Of a stretch of DNA of 64,000 bases, positions 47,810 to 56,799 are shown piece by piece. Below the pieces are notes generated by a model. That model saw nothing but the letters and a program-made list of their open reading frames with translations, did not search any database and was not told the origin of the DNA. A program made the translations under genes and the position numbers. The DNA comes from Corynebacterium tuberculostearicum. Lineage in GTDB: Bacteria > Actinomycetota > Actinomycetes > Mycobacteriales > Mycobacteriaceae. Numbering within the stretch: position 1 is the first letter of the stretch; each line of letters begins with the position of its first letter. Location: the NCBI RefSeq assembly GCF_013408445.1, contig NZ_JACBZL010000001.1, positions 1,302,001 to 1,366,000 of the forward strand, given 5' to 3'.

Positions 47810-48820
47810 ATGTCACCTACGCCTTCCGTTGCGGAAAATCAGAAATCGCCGGCGCTGACGCTGCGCTTTATGGCATCGCCAACCGACGTCACCATGGCCG
47901 GCGCCACCGGCATCAGCGGTGGCCGCGTTCTGGAATGGATTGACAAGGCGGCCTATGCCTGCGCCGTGCAATGGTCCGGCCAGTACTGCGTGACCGCATA
48001 CGTGGGCCATATCCACTTCACCCGGCCGATCCCTTCCGGGCACATCGTGGAGGTGCGCTCCCGCATCGCCATGACCGGGCGTTCCTCCATGCACATCGTC
48101 AACGAGGTACTTTCGGCCGACCCGCGCGAAGGCATTTTTACCCGCGCCTGCGATTGCCTGGTCATCTTCGTAGCCAAGGACCCTGCCACTGGCAAGTCCA
48201 CGCCGGTGCCGCCCTTCGTGCCGGAAACCGATGAGCAGCGCCGCGTTGAGGAGGCCGCCAAGTCCCGCATTGAGCTGCGCCAGGCCATCGAGGCGGAGAT
48301 GGAAAAGCAAACCTACGACGGGCCTTCCGACGCCCCGCGCATGGTCAACCGCTTCCTGGCCAAGCCCACCGACGTCAACTGGGGCGGCAAGGTCCACGGC
48401 GGCACGGCTATGCAGTGGATCGATGAGGCCGGTGCAGCTTGCACCATGGAGTGGTCCGCGGAGCGCACCGTAGCCGTCTATGCCGGTGGCATCCGCTTCT
48501 ACCGCCCTATTTCCATCGGTGACCTCATCGAGGTCGACGCCCGCATGATGCGCACCGATACCCGCTCCATGCAGATGTCCATCCACGTCCGCTCCGGCAA
48601 CCCGCGCGGCGGCCGCGATAACCTGCAAACCGCCATCCATGCCACAGTGGCCTATATCGCCCTGGACCACGATGGCCAGCCGCAGGTAGCCCGCCCCTTC
48701 CACCCGCACACCGAGGAAGACAAGCGCCTGGCCGAGCACGCCACCCTCCTGCGCGGGCTGCGCGCCAAGTACTCGCCAAAACCGCTAGTGGTAGCGCCAT
48801 CGAACCAGCACATCGACTAG
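47810..48820 (+). CDS. Double-hotdog acyl-CoA thioesterase
   Basis: 336 aa with two hotdog domains in tandem. First half: [21 protein letters not shown] near 40 and [16 protein letters not shown]. Second half: [21 protein letters not shown] near 203 and [18 protein letters not shown]. This is the acyl-CoA thioester hydrolase (YciA/BACH-type) fold, with the active-site Asp (WIDE/WIDK). It probably trims fatty acyl-CoA. ATG 47810 is selected; a longer frame upstream is antisense to the sterol-carrier gene, from which it diverges. Confidence 0.88.
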   Translation: MSPTPSVAENQKSPALTLRFMASPTDVTMAGATGISGGRVLEWIDKAAYACAVQWSGQYCVTAYVGHIHFTRPIPSGHIVEVRSRIAMTGRSSMHIVNEVLSADPREGIFTRACDCLVIFVAKDPATGKSTPVPPFVPETDEQRRVEEAAKSRIELRQAIEAEMEKQTYDGPSDAPRMVNRFLAKPTDVNWGGKVHGGTAMQWIDEAGAACTMEWSAERTVAVYAGGIRFYRPISIGDLIEVDARMMRTDTRSMQMSIHVRSGNPRGGRDNLQTAIHATVAYIALDHDGQPQVARPFHPHTEEDKRLAEHATLLRGLRAKYSPKPLVVAPSNQHID

Positions 48821-48956
48821 CTGCTCTCCCCTCGTTTCGGTGTTAGCAAGTCCATAGTGGCAGCGGGCTCCCCGCCTTTCTGCTTTAGATGGACGTATAT
48901 GCGGCCGACGATTCCCGCCGCCCGCTTTCGCCTCCCACACACAGAAACGAGGGAAT

Positions 48957-50120
48957 ATGCACACCTCAACAATGCGTCGCTCGGCCCGCGCCGGCCTTGC
49001 CTTAATAACTTCCGCATTCCTCTTGGCGTCCTGCCAAAATCCGGATAACCGCCCGGAAGAGGAGACTTCGGCCGCCGCACCCGAGTCTTCCGCCCCGCAG
49101 AGCGCCGCCAGTTCCACGTCTGCAACCACGGAAGAAACTACCGAAACCTCTGCAGCGGAACACGAGGGTCCACGCGCCACTGCCGAGGGCCACGTGGTGG
49201 TCCTTTCTACCGGCGGCACCATTGCCAGCACGCACGATAAGACAGGTGCGGTGGTTCCCACCGTTACCGGCTCCAAGCTAGTGGAGCCTCTTTCCGGCGC
49301 CTTTGACAAGGACAAGCTCACATTAGAGGTCAAAGACATTGCCAAGCTGGATTCTTCCGCGATGACCTTGGACGATACCGACACCATCATCACGGCCGTA
49401 AATAAGGAACTACAGCGCGATGATGTCGATGGCGTAGTGGTCACCCACGGCACCGATTCCATGGAAGAGACCGCCATCGCCGTCGATACCTTCCAAGACA
49501 GTGAGAAGCCCGTGGCCTTAACCGGCGCAATGCGCCCCTTCGACGATCCGGATCCAGATGGCCCGGATAACTTGGCACTCGCGGTAAAGACCGTCACCGA
49601 TCCCGCGAACGAGGGCCGCGGCACCTTCATTGCCTTCGCAGATCGCGTCATCCCTGCCCGCGGCGCTTTCAAGTCCGATACCTCCAAGGCCGATGGCTTT
49701 GCCAATAACAATGGTAAAAAGCAGCCTCAGCGCCCGAAGGCTCTGAAGTATGAGCCGCTGGGTAATACCCGCGTCGATATCATTGCCGCGTACCCCGGCG
49801 CGCCGGCCGACCTTATCCAGCGCTCCTTGGACAGCGGCGCCGAAGGCATCGTGATTGAGGGAATGGGCGCCGGCAATATCGGCGACGAGCTAGCACAGGC
49901 CGCTCAGGCCGCGGCCAAGAAGGTTCCGGTTGTGCTCACCACCCGCGTGGATCACGGCCCGGTGGAGGGTATCTACGGCGGGGCCGGTGGCGGTGCCACG
50001 CTTGCCGACGCCGGCGTTATCTCCTCCGGCACCTTGCGCGCTCCCCAAGCACGTATGCTGCTAGCCGCCGCGATTACGACCGGCACCGATGCTGAAGATC
50101 TCTTCGCTCACGCTGAATAA
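48957..50120 (+). CDS. Lipoprotein-type L-asparaginase
   Basis: 387 aa, exported and lipidated: signal peptide with lipobox LLAS-Cys26, then a low-complexity Ser/Thr/Glu linker (27-75). The asparaginase core carries both threonine motifs, VLSTGGTIASTHD near 82 and VVVTHGTDSMEETA near 161, and the C-terminal half continues with VVLTTRVDHGPVEGIYGG. It converts asparagine (or glutamine) to aspartate and ammonia outside the membrane, a periplasmic-type (type II) enzyme. A weak TATATG lies upstream. Confidence 0.92.
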   Translation: MHTSTMRRSARAGLALITSAFLLASCQNPDNRPEEETSAAAPESSAPQSAASSTSATTEETTETSAAEHEGPRATAEGHVVVLSTGGTIASTHDKTGAVVPTVTGSKLVEPLSGAFDKDKLTLEVKDIAKLDSSAMTLDDTDTIITAVNKELQRDDVDGVVVTHGTDSMEETAIAVDTFQDSEKPVALTGAMRPFDDPDPDGPDNLALAVKTVTDPANEGRGTFIAFADRVIPARGAFKSDTSKADGFANNNGKKQPQRPKALKYEPLGNTRVDIIAAYPGAPADLIQRSLDSGAEGIVIEGMGAGNIGDELAQAAQAAAKKVPVVLTTRVDHGPVEGIYGGAGGGATLADAGVISSGTLRAPQARMLLAAAITTGTDAEDLFAHAE

Positions 50121-50176
50121 ACACTCGCCTTAGAGTACCGGCTGGTGGAGACACAACATTAATGAACGAGTTTTCA

Positions 50177-51196
50177 TCAGCCACGCTTAGTTTCGACCTC
50201 GTCCCCGTGCGCATAGTCCGCCAGGAAGCGAAGAAACCGGTGAGCCGGCTCTGGGAGTCGGTTCTGCGAGCTCCACACCACACGTAGGGGCCGGTCAAAC
50301 TTGATCCCAGCTACCGGGACCTCTACATACTCGCCGGTAGACAACTGCGACTCCACTGCTCGCCTTGCTATAACCCCTGGAGCGCCTAAAGCGCCTATAG
50401 CAGCGCGTTGCGCCCCCAGAGATCCAAATTCTCCTGCAGGAGGAGCGAGTGACCCCAGAATGTCCTCTACTACCTCCCGCGTGCCGCTTCCCTGCTCACG
50501 CAGAACCAAAGGAGTAGTCTGCAGCTCCTCTTTAGATACCGCAGCCACCCCCTTCAATGGTTCGGATACTGTAGGAGCCCCAGATCCACTTCGGCTATCC
50601 GCGCGAGCCCAATAATGCCCTGCAGGGACGACAACAACGAGTTCGTCGTGTCCGGCTACGCGCTGGTGCAGTTCATGGGATACCCAGTTACCTTCCACAA
50701 TGGCTAAATCCGCCAATCCCTGTACTACATGGCGCTGGGCCTCCCGGCTATTGAGCTGGCGCATACGCAGAAAAGTTTTCGGGTGAGCACGTTGAAACGC
50801 CGCAGCCCAGCGCGGGTAATCTACCTCGGCGACTGTATGCGAGACCACCAATTTAATTTCCTCGGTGACGTCTTCACCGATGGCTCTCTCAAGACCACGC
50901 GCGCAGTCGTTCAAGGCCTCCTCTAGCACCTCGAGTACCCGGACAACCTGGGAGCCGACTTCCGTAGTAAAACTACCCGCAGCTCCACGCCAAAAAATGC
51001 GTTGATTTAGATGCCTTTCAAAATTGGCAATGCGATTACTCACCGACTGTTGGGAGACATTCAGGTGTATGGCGGCCTGATTCATACCCCCATACCGTGC
51101 CACAGCAAGTACAGCGTCGACTGTCTGGGCATCGGGGACAAATCCGCGCCGAACTGGTAAAAAGTCATCACTACTACCGATTCGCGAGGGGTACAT
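50177..51196 (-). CDS. LysR-family transcriptional regulator
   Basis: 339 aa. N-terminal helix-turn-helix at about 20-80 (YGGMNQAAIHLNVSQQSVSN, then RIANFERHLNQRIFWR). The LysR effector domain follows from about 105 (VVSHTVAEVDYPRWAAAFQ). ATG 51196 is preferred to an upstream start in the same frame. It is divergent from the TDT transporter gene with 70 bp between, the usual set-up for a LysR regulator of its neighbour. A ligand such as sulfite or a dicarboxylate is conceivable. Confidence 0.88.
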   Translation of the reverse strand: MYPSRIGSSDDFLPVRRGFVPDAQTVDAVLAVARYGGMNQAAIHLNVSQQSVSNRIANFERHLNQRIFWRGAAGSFTTEVGSQVVRVLEVLEEALNDCARGLERAIGEDVTEEIKLVVSHTVAEVDYPRWAAAFQRAHPKTFLRMRQLNSREAQRHVVQGLADLAIVEGNWVSHELHQRVAGHDELVVVVPAGHYWARADSRSGSGAPTVSEPLKGVAAVSKEELQTTPLVLREQGSGTREVVEDILGSLAPPAGEFGSLGAQRAAIGALGAPGVIARRAVESQLSTGEYVEVPVAGIKFDRPLRVVWSSQNRLPEPAHRFLRFLADYAHGDEVETKRG

Positions 51197-51266
51197 ATTT
51201 TCATTGTAACCCCGACCAGAATGAACGCCCTCCCGTAATTTCGCCGTAAAGCATAGCCTCAAGCGC

Positions 51267-52253
51267 ATGTTAAAAATTCAGAACGAGATAGACCTTCCCC
51301 CGCTCGGCCCAGGCTGGGCCGGGGCCGTTATGGGCCTCGGAATCTCTTCTACTCTTATCGACGTACACGTAACTCCCCTATTAGGCCCGGCCCCCTCGAA
51401 AGCCATGCTTGGGGCTGCAACTATTCTTGCTATATCGCTCGTATTTGGGTTTCTAAAGCACCACAATCCGGGATTTTACGCCGCCGATATGCCCGCTTGG
51501 GGCATGGTATCTATGGGCATACTTTCTTTGGGTAGCGCCTACTCCCTCATTTATGATGCCTGGTCGGTTCATACCTTGTGCTGGGCAATAGGAACGGTTC
51601 TCGGCGCGGTGACGTGCATCCGTTTTCTCATGTTTCTCATCTGCGATCACCCGCCAGCCCCCGCTTTCACCTGGGGACTACCGCTGGTCGCCCCCATGGT
51701 TGCGGCTACCTCCTCAGCTCAGTTGGCACCGCATGCCGGCGAGTGGGGATCGATAGTCCACAGCATCGGCGTAATCAGTTTTGCATTGGCATGGCTTACA
51801 GCAGTGCCTACATTCGCCTTCGTTTACCTGCGTACCATTCCGAAAGTTCCTACCAGCTTCGCTACTACTGCTTGGATCCCGCTCGGGCTGGTAGGCCAAT
51901 CTACCGCGGGAGCACAATTGCTTGCAGGTGAACAATGGCACTTCCGCGCAATGGTCTACGGTGTAGCGATGCTCGGACTTGGCATCCCGCTGGCCATTTA
52001 CGCCATCAGCAAGCACTGGGGAGCGGCCCTAGGAAGCACCCCCATGTCTTATAACCCCACGTGGTGGGCTAGCACATTTCCCGTAGGTACCTGCTGTCTT
52101 GGCACTCATACTTTGTCCACCCAACCTGCAGCACTGACGTTGGGAATGGGCTGGATGGATACCATCAGCGCCGCGCTTCTAGTGCTACTTCTTGTCCACG
52201 TCATGTGGGCTACTATCGGCGCAGCCGTGATCGGCTGGGCAAAAGCACGTTGA
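51267..52253 (+). CDS. TDT/SLAC1-family transporter
   Basis: 328 aa with about ten transmembrane segments (TehA/Mae1 fold). Family blocks are GPGWAGAVMGLGISSTLID near 15 and FPVGTCCLGTHTLS near 275 (TDT end motif). This family exports sulfite or carries C4-dicarboxylates. Given the cysteine genes in this chromosome and the LysR partner, sulfite export is possible but not shown. The start ATG 51267 has only a weak ribosome-binding site. Confidence 0.83.
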   Translation: MLKIQNEIDLPPLGPGWAGAVMGLGISSTLIDVHVTPLLGPAPSKAMLGAATILAISLVFGFLKHHNPGFYAADMPAWGMVSMGILSLGSAYSLIYDAWSVHTLCWAIGTVLGAVTCIRFLMFLICDHPPAPAFTWGLPLVAPMVAATSSAQLAPHAGEWGSIVHSIGVISFALAWLTAVPTFAFVYLRTIPKVPTSFATTAWIPLGLVGQSTAGAQLLAGEQWHFRAMVYGVAMLGLGIPLAIYAISKHWGAALGSTPMSYNPTWWASTFPVGTCCLGTHTLSTQPAALTLGMGWMDTISAALLVLLLVHVMWATIGAAVIGWAKAR

Positions 52254-52394
52254 GTTTTCGAGTCTCATGACTCCTAGGTGAATACCCACCGTAGCGGCGT
52301 CAGCATGTGTACCCCCTTACACTTAAAAAGGAGTTTACAGACAGTCCGGCAATTCCTGGGTGGAGGAGATAGACCTGCTAATGTCGCCCTACCC
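52254..52394. other. Spacer between TDT transporter and trhA
   Basis: No gene supported. It contains a short GAGTC/GACTC fold-back (52260-52274) that could be a weak terminator. Confidence 0.4.
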
Positions 52395-53105
52395 CTAGAC
52401 GACGACCATCCACACCGCCACGAGGTGTACCACCGCAGCCGCGATGGTCGCGGTGTGGAAGTGCTCGTGGTAGCCGTAGTAACGCGCGTTGCGCCCTGGC
52501 CACTTAAAGCCATAGACCAGCGCGCCTAGCGAGTACACCACGCCGCCGGCAAAGAGCAGCCAGACCACAGCGGCCCCCGCCTGCGCCCACAGCGTGGGCA
52601 GAAGCGGCAGCACCAGCCAGCCCAGCGCTAGGTAGACCACCACGTCCAACCAGCGCGGGTGGTTAATCCACACCAAGTTGAGCACCGCACCCAAAATGGC
52701 CCCACCCCAGGCAACGCCTAGCATCCATGCCGCCTGTACCGGCGATAACACGATAAGGCATAGCGGCGTATATGTCGCGGCAATAAACACCGAGATGGTC
52801 GCGTGGTCCGCTCGCCGCCACCACTGCACGGCACGCGCACTAGCCCAGGGGTAGCGGTGGTAGAGCGCCGAGACGCCGAAAAGCCCGACCAGCCCCACTC
52901 CGTAAACAGTTACACCAAGCCCCTGCCACCACTGCAGCGTCATCCACGCATAGGTAATGAGCACGGTGGAGGCAATCACCGACAGCAATGCTGCAATCGC
53001 ATGTCCCCAGCCACGGCTTAGCGGCCTTGGCCCTCGATCGGCCATCCAATAAGTGCGCTGGACAAGGCCCGGCCCCGGCGCGCTATTCGCATGAATCTGT
53101 GCCAC
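52395..53105 (-). CDS. trhA: TrhA/PAQR-family membrane protein (hemolysin III)
   Basis: 236-aa protein with seven hydrophobic segments. PAQR/HlyIII motifs are SALYHRYPW near 78, RRADHATISVF near 95 and GYHEHFHTATIAAAVVH near 215, whose His and Asp residues bind zinc. In bacteria these proteins shape membrane fluidity and are called TrhA. The start is GTG 53105. A perfect palindrome lies 36 bp upstream. Confidence 0.85.
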   Translation of the reverse strand: MAQIHANSAPGPGLVQRTYWMADRGPRPLSRGWGHAIAALLSVIASTVLITYAWMTLQWWQGLGVTVYGVGLVGLFGVSALYHRYPWASARAVQWWRRADHATISVFIAATYTPLCLIVLSPVQAAWMLGVAWGGAILGAVLNLVWINHPRWLDVVVYLALGWLVLPLLPTLWAQAGAAVVWLLFAGGVVYSLGALVYGFKWPGRNARYYGYHEHFHTATIAAAVVHLVAVWMVVV

Positions 53106-53140
53106 GGCGGTACGTCCCTTCCACTGACCCGCAACGGATA

Positions 53141-53158
53141 ACTTACGATACCGTAAGT
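53141..53158. promoter_or_regulatory. Perfect 18-bp operator-like palindrome upstream of trhA
   Basis: ACTTACG-ATAC-CGTAAGT is a perfect inverted repeat with a 4-bp centre. It sits 36-53 bp before the trhA start, where it overlaps a possible minus-strand -10 (TAAGTT, 53139-53144). It is typical of a TetR-like repressor site, but no such regulator gene is nearby. Confidence 0.5.
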
Positions 53159-53251
53159 GTACGGGCGTAGGCAGAGGCCTTCAAGGGCCTCGTTACGTAA
53201 CGCTCGACGAACGCTGCGGTTGCAGCGGTGGATTAATGGAACAAAACAAGA

Positions 53252-53276
53252 AAAACCCAGCCGAAGCTGGGCTTTT
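53252..53276 (-). terminator. purL terminator
   Basis: Minus strand AAGCCCAGC-TTCG-GCTGGGTT followed by TTTCTTGTTTTG, just past the purL stop. The TTCG tetraloop is stable. Confidence 0.9.
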
Positions 53277-53317
53277 CGCGTATCCGCGCCTTCGAGCGAC
53301 GAGGAATGGAGAGCGGT

Positions 53318-55627
53318 TTACTCCACCACGGAGTTAGCGCCCACAGCGTGGTCGAAGAGGTCCGGCAGGGTGGCGGACCAGGCGGAGACCAGCTGGGAGA
53401 TGGCGACGGACTCGCCGCCGAGGGTAAGGGCGCCGGTTTCGGTGGTCTCGCCAACGATGGCGGCAGGAATGCCCAGCTCGCCGGCGCGGGCGAGGACCTG
53501 ATCGGCGCGGTCGGCGGTGGTGGCCACGAGCACGCGGGAGGCGGACTCGGAGAAGGCGGCGACGAACTCGTCCTCGTGGACCGCGGTGAGGTCTAGGTTG
53601 AGGCCGAGGCCGGCGCCGTCGGCAGTAGCACCGGCGCGCTTTGCCATCTCAAAGGCGGTAACGGCAAGGCCGCCCTCGGAGATATCATGCGCCGCGGTGA
53701 GCAGCTCATTGCCGTGGAAGAACTCGGCCAGGCGCTTCTCGTTGGCCATGTCCACCTGTGGCGGCAGGCCATTGAGGGAGGAAGCCTCGGAGGTATCGGC
53801 GCTCACCTGTTGCCAGATGGAGCCGCCGAACTCGTCCTTAGTCTCACCTAGGGCGATAAGTACTTCCTTCTCACCTACGGTGCCCAGCTCGTTGCCGATG
53901 GCCTTGTGCACGTCATCAATAACGCCCAGCACACCCACCACCGGGGTAGGCAGGATCGGCTCTTCGCCGGTCTGGTTGTAGAAGGAGACGTTGCCGCCGG
54001 AGACGGGGATGGACAGCTCCACGGCGGCGTCGGCAAGCCCATGCACAGACTCGCGGAACTGCCACATCACGTCGGGGTTTTCCGGGGAGCCGTAGTTTAG
54101 GCAGTTGGTAATCGCGACCGGCTTAGCGCCAGTGACGGCGACGTTGCGGTAGGCCTCAGCCAGCGCGAGGCGGGCGCCCATGTTCGGATCCAGCTTGGTG
54201 TAGCGGCCGGATGCATCGGCGGACACGGCCACGCCGCGGCCGGTCTCCTCATCGATGCGCAGCACGCCGGCATCCGCATGGTGGGCCTGGACGGTATTGC
54301 CACGCACGTAGCGGTCGTACTGGTTCATGATGAAATCGCGCGAGCACAGCGCCGGGGAGGACACGAGCTTCTGCAGGGACTCAACCAGGCCGCGCTTGTC
54401 GGTGCCCTGGTACTTCTGCAGCTCGTCCTGCCACTCCGGGCGGGCATACGGGCGGTCATACTCCGGAGCCTCATCCGCAATGGTGCCGGCCGGGGCATCC
54501 ACGACGACCTCGCCCTGGTGGCGGATGACCAGATGGTTGCCCTCGGTGACCTCACCAATCTCAGCACAGGTGACATCCCAGTGCTCGCAGATTTCGCGGA
54601 ACTTCGCCACGTTCTCCGGAGCCACAACGGCGCACATGCGCTCCTGGGACTCGGAGGCGAGGATCTCGGCCGCGGTCATGTCCTTCGCGCGCAGCGGCAC
54701 GTTATCGAGGTTGACCTCCATGCCGCCATCGCCGGAGGCAGCCAGCTCCGAGGTGGCGCAGGCCAGGCCCGCGCCGCCCAAGTCCTGAATGCCTACGACC
54801 ACGCCCGCGTGGTAGAGGTCCAGGCAGCACTCGATGAGGACCTTCTCTGCGAAGGGGTCGCCCACCTGTACGGCCGGAAGCTTGCGCTCGGCACCGTCCT
54901 CGAAGGTATCGGAGGCCAGCACGGACACGCCGCCGATGCCATCCAGGCCGGTGCGGGAACCGAAGAGCATGACCTTGTTGCCCTTGCCGGACGCAAAGGC
55001 CAGCTTGAGGTCATCGACCTTGAGGGTGCCCACGCACAGCGCGTTGACCAGTGGGTTACCGGCATAGGTCTCATCAAAGACGGTCTCGCCACCAATATTG
55101 GGCAGGCCCAGGGAGTTGCCGTAGCCACCCACACCGGAGACCACGCCGGGAAGGACGCGCTTGGTGTCAGGGGCGTCGGCAGGCCCAAAGCGCAGCTGGT
55201 CCATCACGGCAATCGGGCGAGCGCCCATGGCCATGATGTCGCGGACGATACCGCCCACGCCGGTGGCCGCACCCTGGTAAGGCTCCACGTAGGAGGGGTG
55301 GTTGTGGGACTCCACGCGGAAGGTCACCGCGTTGCCGTCTCCGATATCCACCACGCCGGCGTTCTCACCAATGCCGGCGAGGATCTTCTCCCCCATCTCC
55401 TCGGTCATGGTCTCACCAAAGTAACGCAGGTGCGTCTTGGAAGACTTATAGGAGCAGTGTTCGGACCACATGACGGAGTACATGGTCAGCTCCGCATCGG
55501 TGGGGCGGCGTCCCAGGATATCGTGGATGCGCTGGTACTCGTCGTCCTTCAGGCCGAGTTCCGCGTAGGGCTGCTGCTCGTCCGGGGTGGACTGCGCCTT
55601 TTCTACGGTGTCATTATGAACGGTCAT
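53318..55627 (-). CDS. purL: FGAM synthase large subunit
   Basis: Phosphoribosylformylglycinamidine synthase, ATP-dependent amidation step 4 of purine synthesis; works with PurQ and PurS. It is 769 aa, the small-type PurL. Landmarks are [16 protein letters not shown] near 50, [23 protein letters not shown] near 95 (catalytic His), and [15 protein letters not shown] near 285. The last 100 residues form the second ATP-binding repeat. It is co-transcribed with purQ (13 bp upstream) and purS. Confidence 0.97.
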   Translation of the reverse strand: MTVHNDTVEKAQSTPDEQQPYAELGLKDDEYQRIHDILGRRPTDAELTMYSVMWSEHCSYKSSKTHLRYFGETMTEEMGEKILAGIGENAGVVDIGDGNAVTFRVESHNHPSYVEPYQGAATGVGGIVRDIMAMGARPIAVMDQLRFGPADAPDTKRVLPGVVSGVGGYGNSLGLPNIGGETVFDETYAGNPLVNALCVGTLKVDDLKLAFASGKGNKVMLFGSRTGLDGIGGVSVLASDTFEDGAERKLPAVQVGDPFAEKVLIECCLDLYHAGVVVGIQDLGGAGLACATSELAASGDGGMEVNLDNVPLRAKDMTAAEILASESQERMCAVVAPENVAKFREICEHWDVTCAEIGEVTEGNHLVIRHQGEVVVDAPAGTIADEAPEYDRPYARPEWQDELQKYQGTDKRGLVESLQKLVSSPALCSRDFIMNQYDRYVRGNTVQAHHADAGVLRIDEETGRGVAVSADASGRYTKLDPNMGARLALAEAYRNVAVTGAKPVAITNCLNYGSPENPDVMWQFRESVHGLADAAVELSIPVSGGNVSFYNQTGEEPILPTPVVGVLGVIDDVHKAIGNELGTVGEKEVLIALGETKDEFGGSIWQQVSADTSEASSLNGLPPQVDMANEKRLAEFFHGNELLTAAHDISEGGLAVTAFEMAKRAGATADGAGLGLNLDLTAVHEDEFVAAFSESASRVLVATTADRADQVLARAGELGIPAAIVGETTETGALTLGGESVAISQLVSAWSATLPDLFDHAVGANSVVE

Positions 55628-55640
55628 AAAAGTGGCCTCC

Positions 55641-56324
55641 TTAAACCGCCGGCGCCTGGGCGACGGCCTTGATGGCGGATACGAAAAGTCCCAGTCCGTC
55701 GGTGGATGGGCCGGTTAGCGTGTCAATGGCGTGCTCAGGGTGCGGCATGAGGCCCACGATGCGGCCGGACTCATCGCTCACACCGGCAATGCCGTTGACG
55801 GAACCGTTGTAATTATCGGTATAGCGGAAGACCACGCGGCCCTCGCCCTCGATGCGGGCGATGTCATCATCGCCGGCCTGGAAGCGGCCCTCGCCGTGCT
55901 TGGCCGGCACCAGGATCTTCTGGCCCTGCTCAAACTCGCTAGTCCACGCGGTGGTGGAATTGGCCACCTCGAGGTAGGTATCGGTGCAGTGGAAGTGCAG
56001 GCCCTTATTGCGGGTCAGCGCGCCTGGCAGCAGGCCCGCCTCGGTAAGGATCTGGAAGCCATTGCAGATGCCGAGCACCGGCATGCCCTGCTTCGCACGA
56101 TCAATAACGGACTGCATCACCGGCGCGAGCGCGGAAATCGCGCCCGAGCGCAGGTAGTCACCATAAGAAAAACCGCCCGGCACTACTACCGCATCCACGC
56201 CGTGCAGATCGGTATCTGCGTGCCAGAGGCTTTTGACCTCTGCGCCGGCGGTGCGGGCAGCGCGAGCGGCATCCACATCATCCAGGGTTCCGGGGAAAGT
56301 GATTACTCCGATTGTGGCGGTCAC
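55641..56324 (-). CDS. purQ: FGAM synthase glutaminase subunit
   Basis: 227-aa class I glutamine amidotransferase supplying ammonia to PurL. Catalytic Cys87 is in [14 protein letters not shown] and the His-Glu pair is in [10 protein letters not shown]. It starts [16 protein letters not shown]. It abuts purS (stop and start adjacent) and precedes purL. Confidence 0.97.
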   Translation of the reverse strand: MTATIGVITFPGTLDDVDAARAARTAGAEVKSLWHADTDLHGVDAVVVPGGFSYGDYLRSGAISALAPVMQSVIDRAKQGMPVLGICNGFQILTEAGLLPGALTRNKGLHFHCTDTYLEVANSTTAWTSEFEQGQKILVPAKHGEGRFQAGDDDIARIEGEGRVVFRYTDNYNGSVNGIAGVSDESGRIVGLMPHPEHAIDTLTGPSTDGLGLFVSAIKAVAQAPAV

Positions 56325-56567
56325 TTACTTGACCTCCAGCCCAACAACCTCGTAGTCCTCGATGACGGTATTGGCCAGCAGCGTGGCGGCTACCTTATCT
56401 AGGTCATCTGCGGTGACGGAGTCATCGACCTCGAGCTCGAAGCGCTTTCCCTGGCGCACATCGCTGACACCGGATACCCCGATGCGACCCAGCGCGCGGA
56501 CGACGGCTTGACCCTGCGGATCCAGAATCTCCGCCTTGGGCATGACATTGACAACTACACGAGCCAT
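56325..56567 (-). CDS. purS: FGAM synthase small subunit PurS
   Basis: 80-aa structural subunit that links PurQ and PurL. MARVVVNVMPKAEILDPQGQ and VRQGKRFELEVDDS are the characteristic ferredoxin-like strands. It is the first gene of purSQL, with the promoter in the 230-bp gap to the nuclease gene. Confidence 0.96.
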   Translation of the reverse strand: MARVVVNVMPKAEILDPQGQAVVRALGRIGVSGVSDVRQGKRFELEVDDSVTADDLDKVAATLLANTVIEDYEVVGLEVK

Positions 56568-56799
56568 GAAATATTTGCCTTACTGTATGGGGCTTTGGTC
56601 TGCGCGGCTTAGTTTAGTTGGCACCCCCGCCTTTTACCTAGACTCACCCCCGCAGTGTGGGTTTCACCCCGGTTGAGCAAACTCTACGTGAACCCCAAAC
56701 GACGCTCTGGCAAACTTCGGCGCGCTCTCCAGCCTGGCCCGGCGCGGCGCTCTACTAATAGACAACGCACACTGTCGCTCTCTTTTTAAGGTTGAATCT
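56568..56799. promoter_or_regulatory. Divergent promoter region purSQL / nuclease
   Basis: The 232-bp gap has repeated ACCCCC/CACCCCG tracts but no recognised purine operator. Both divergent promoters must be here; I see no clear -35/-10 pair. Confidence 0.4.

Noticed and set aside
52278..52529. 83-codon plus-strand frame antisense to trhA
   Set aside because: No family resemblance; most of it overlaps the trhA coding strand in antisense.
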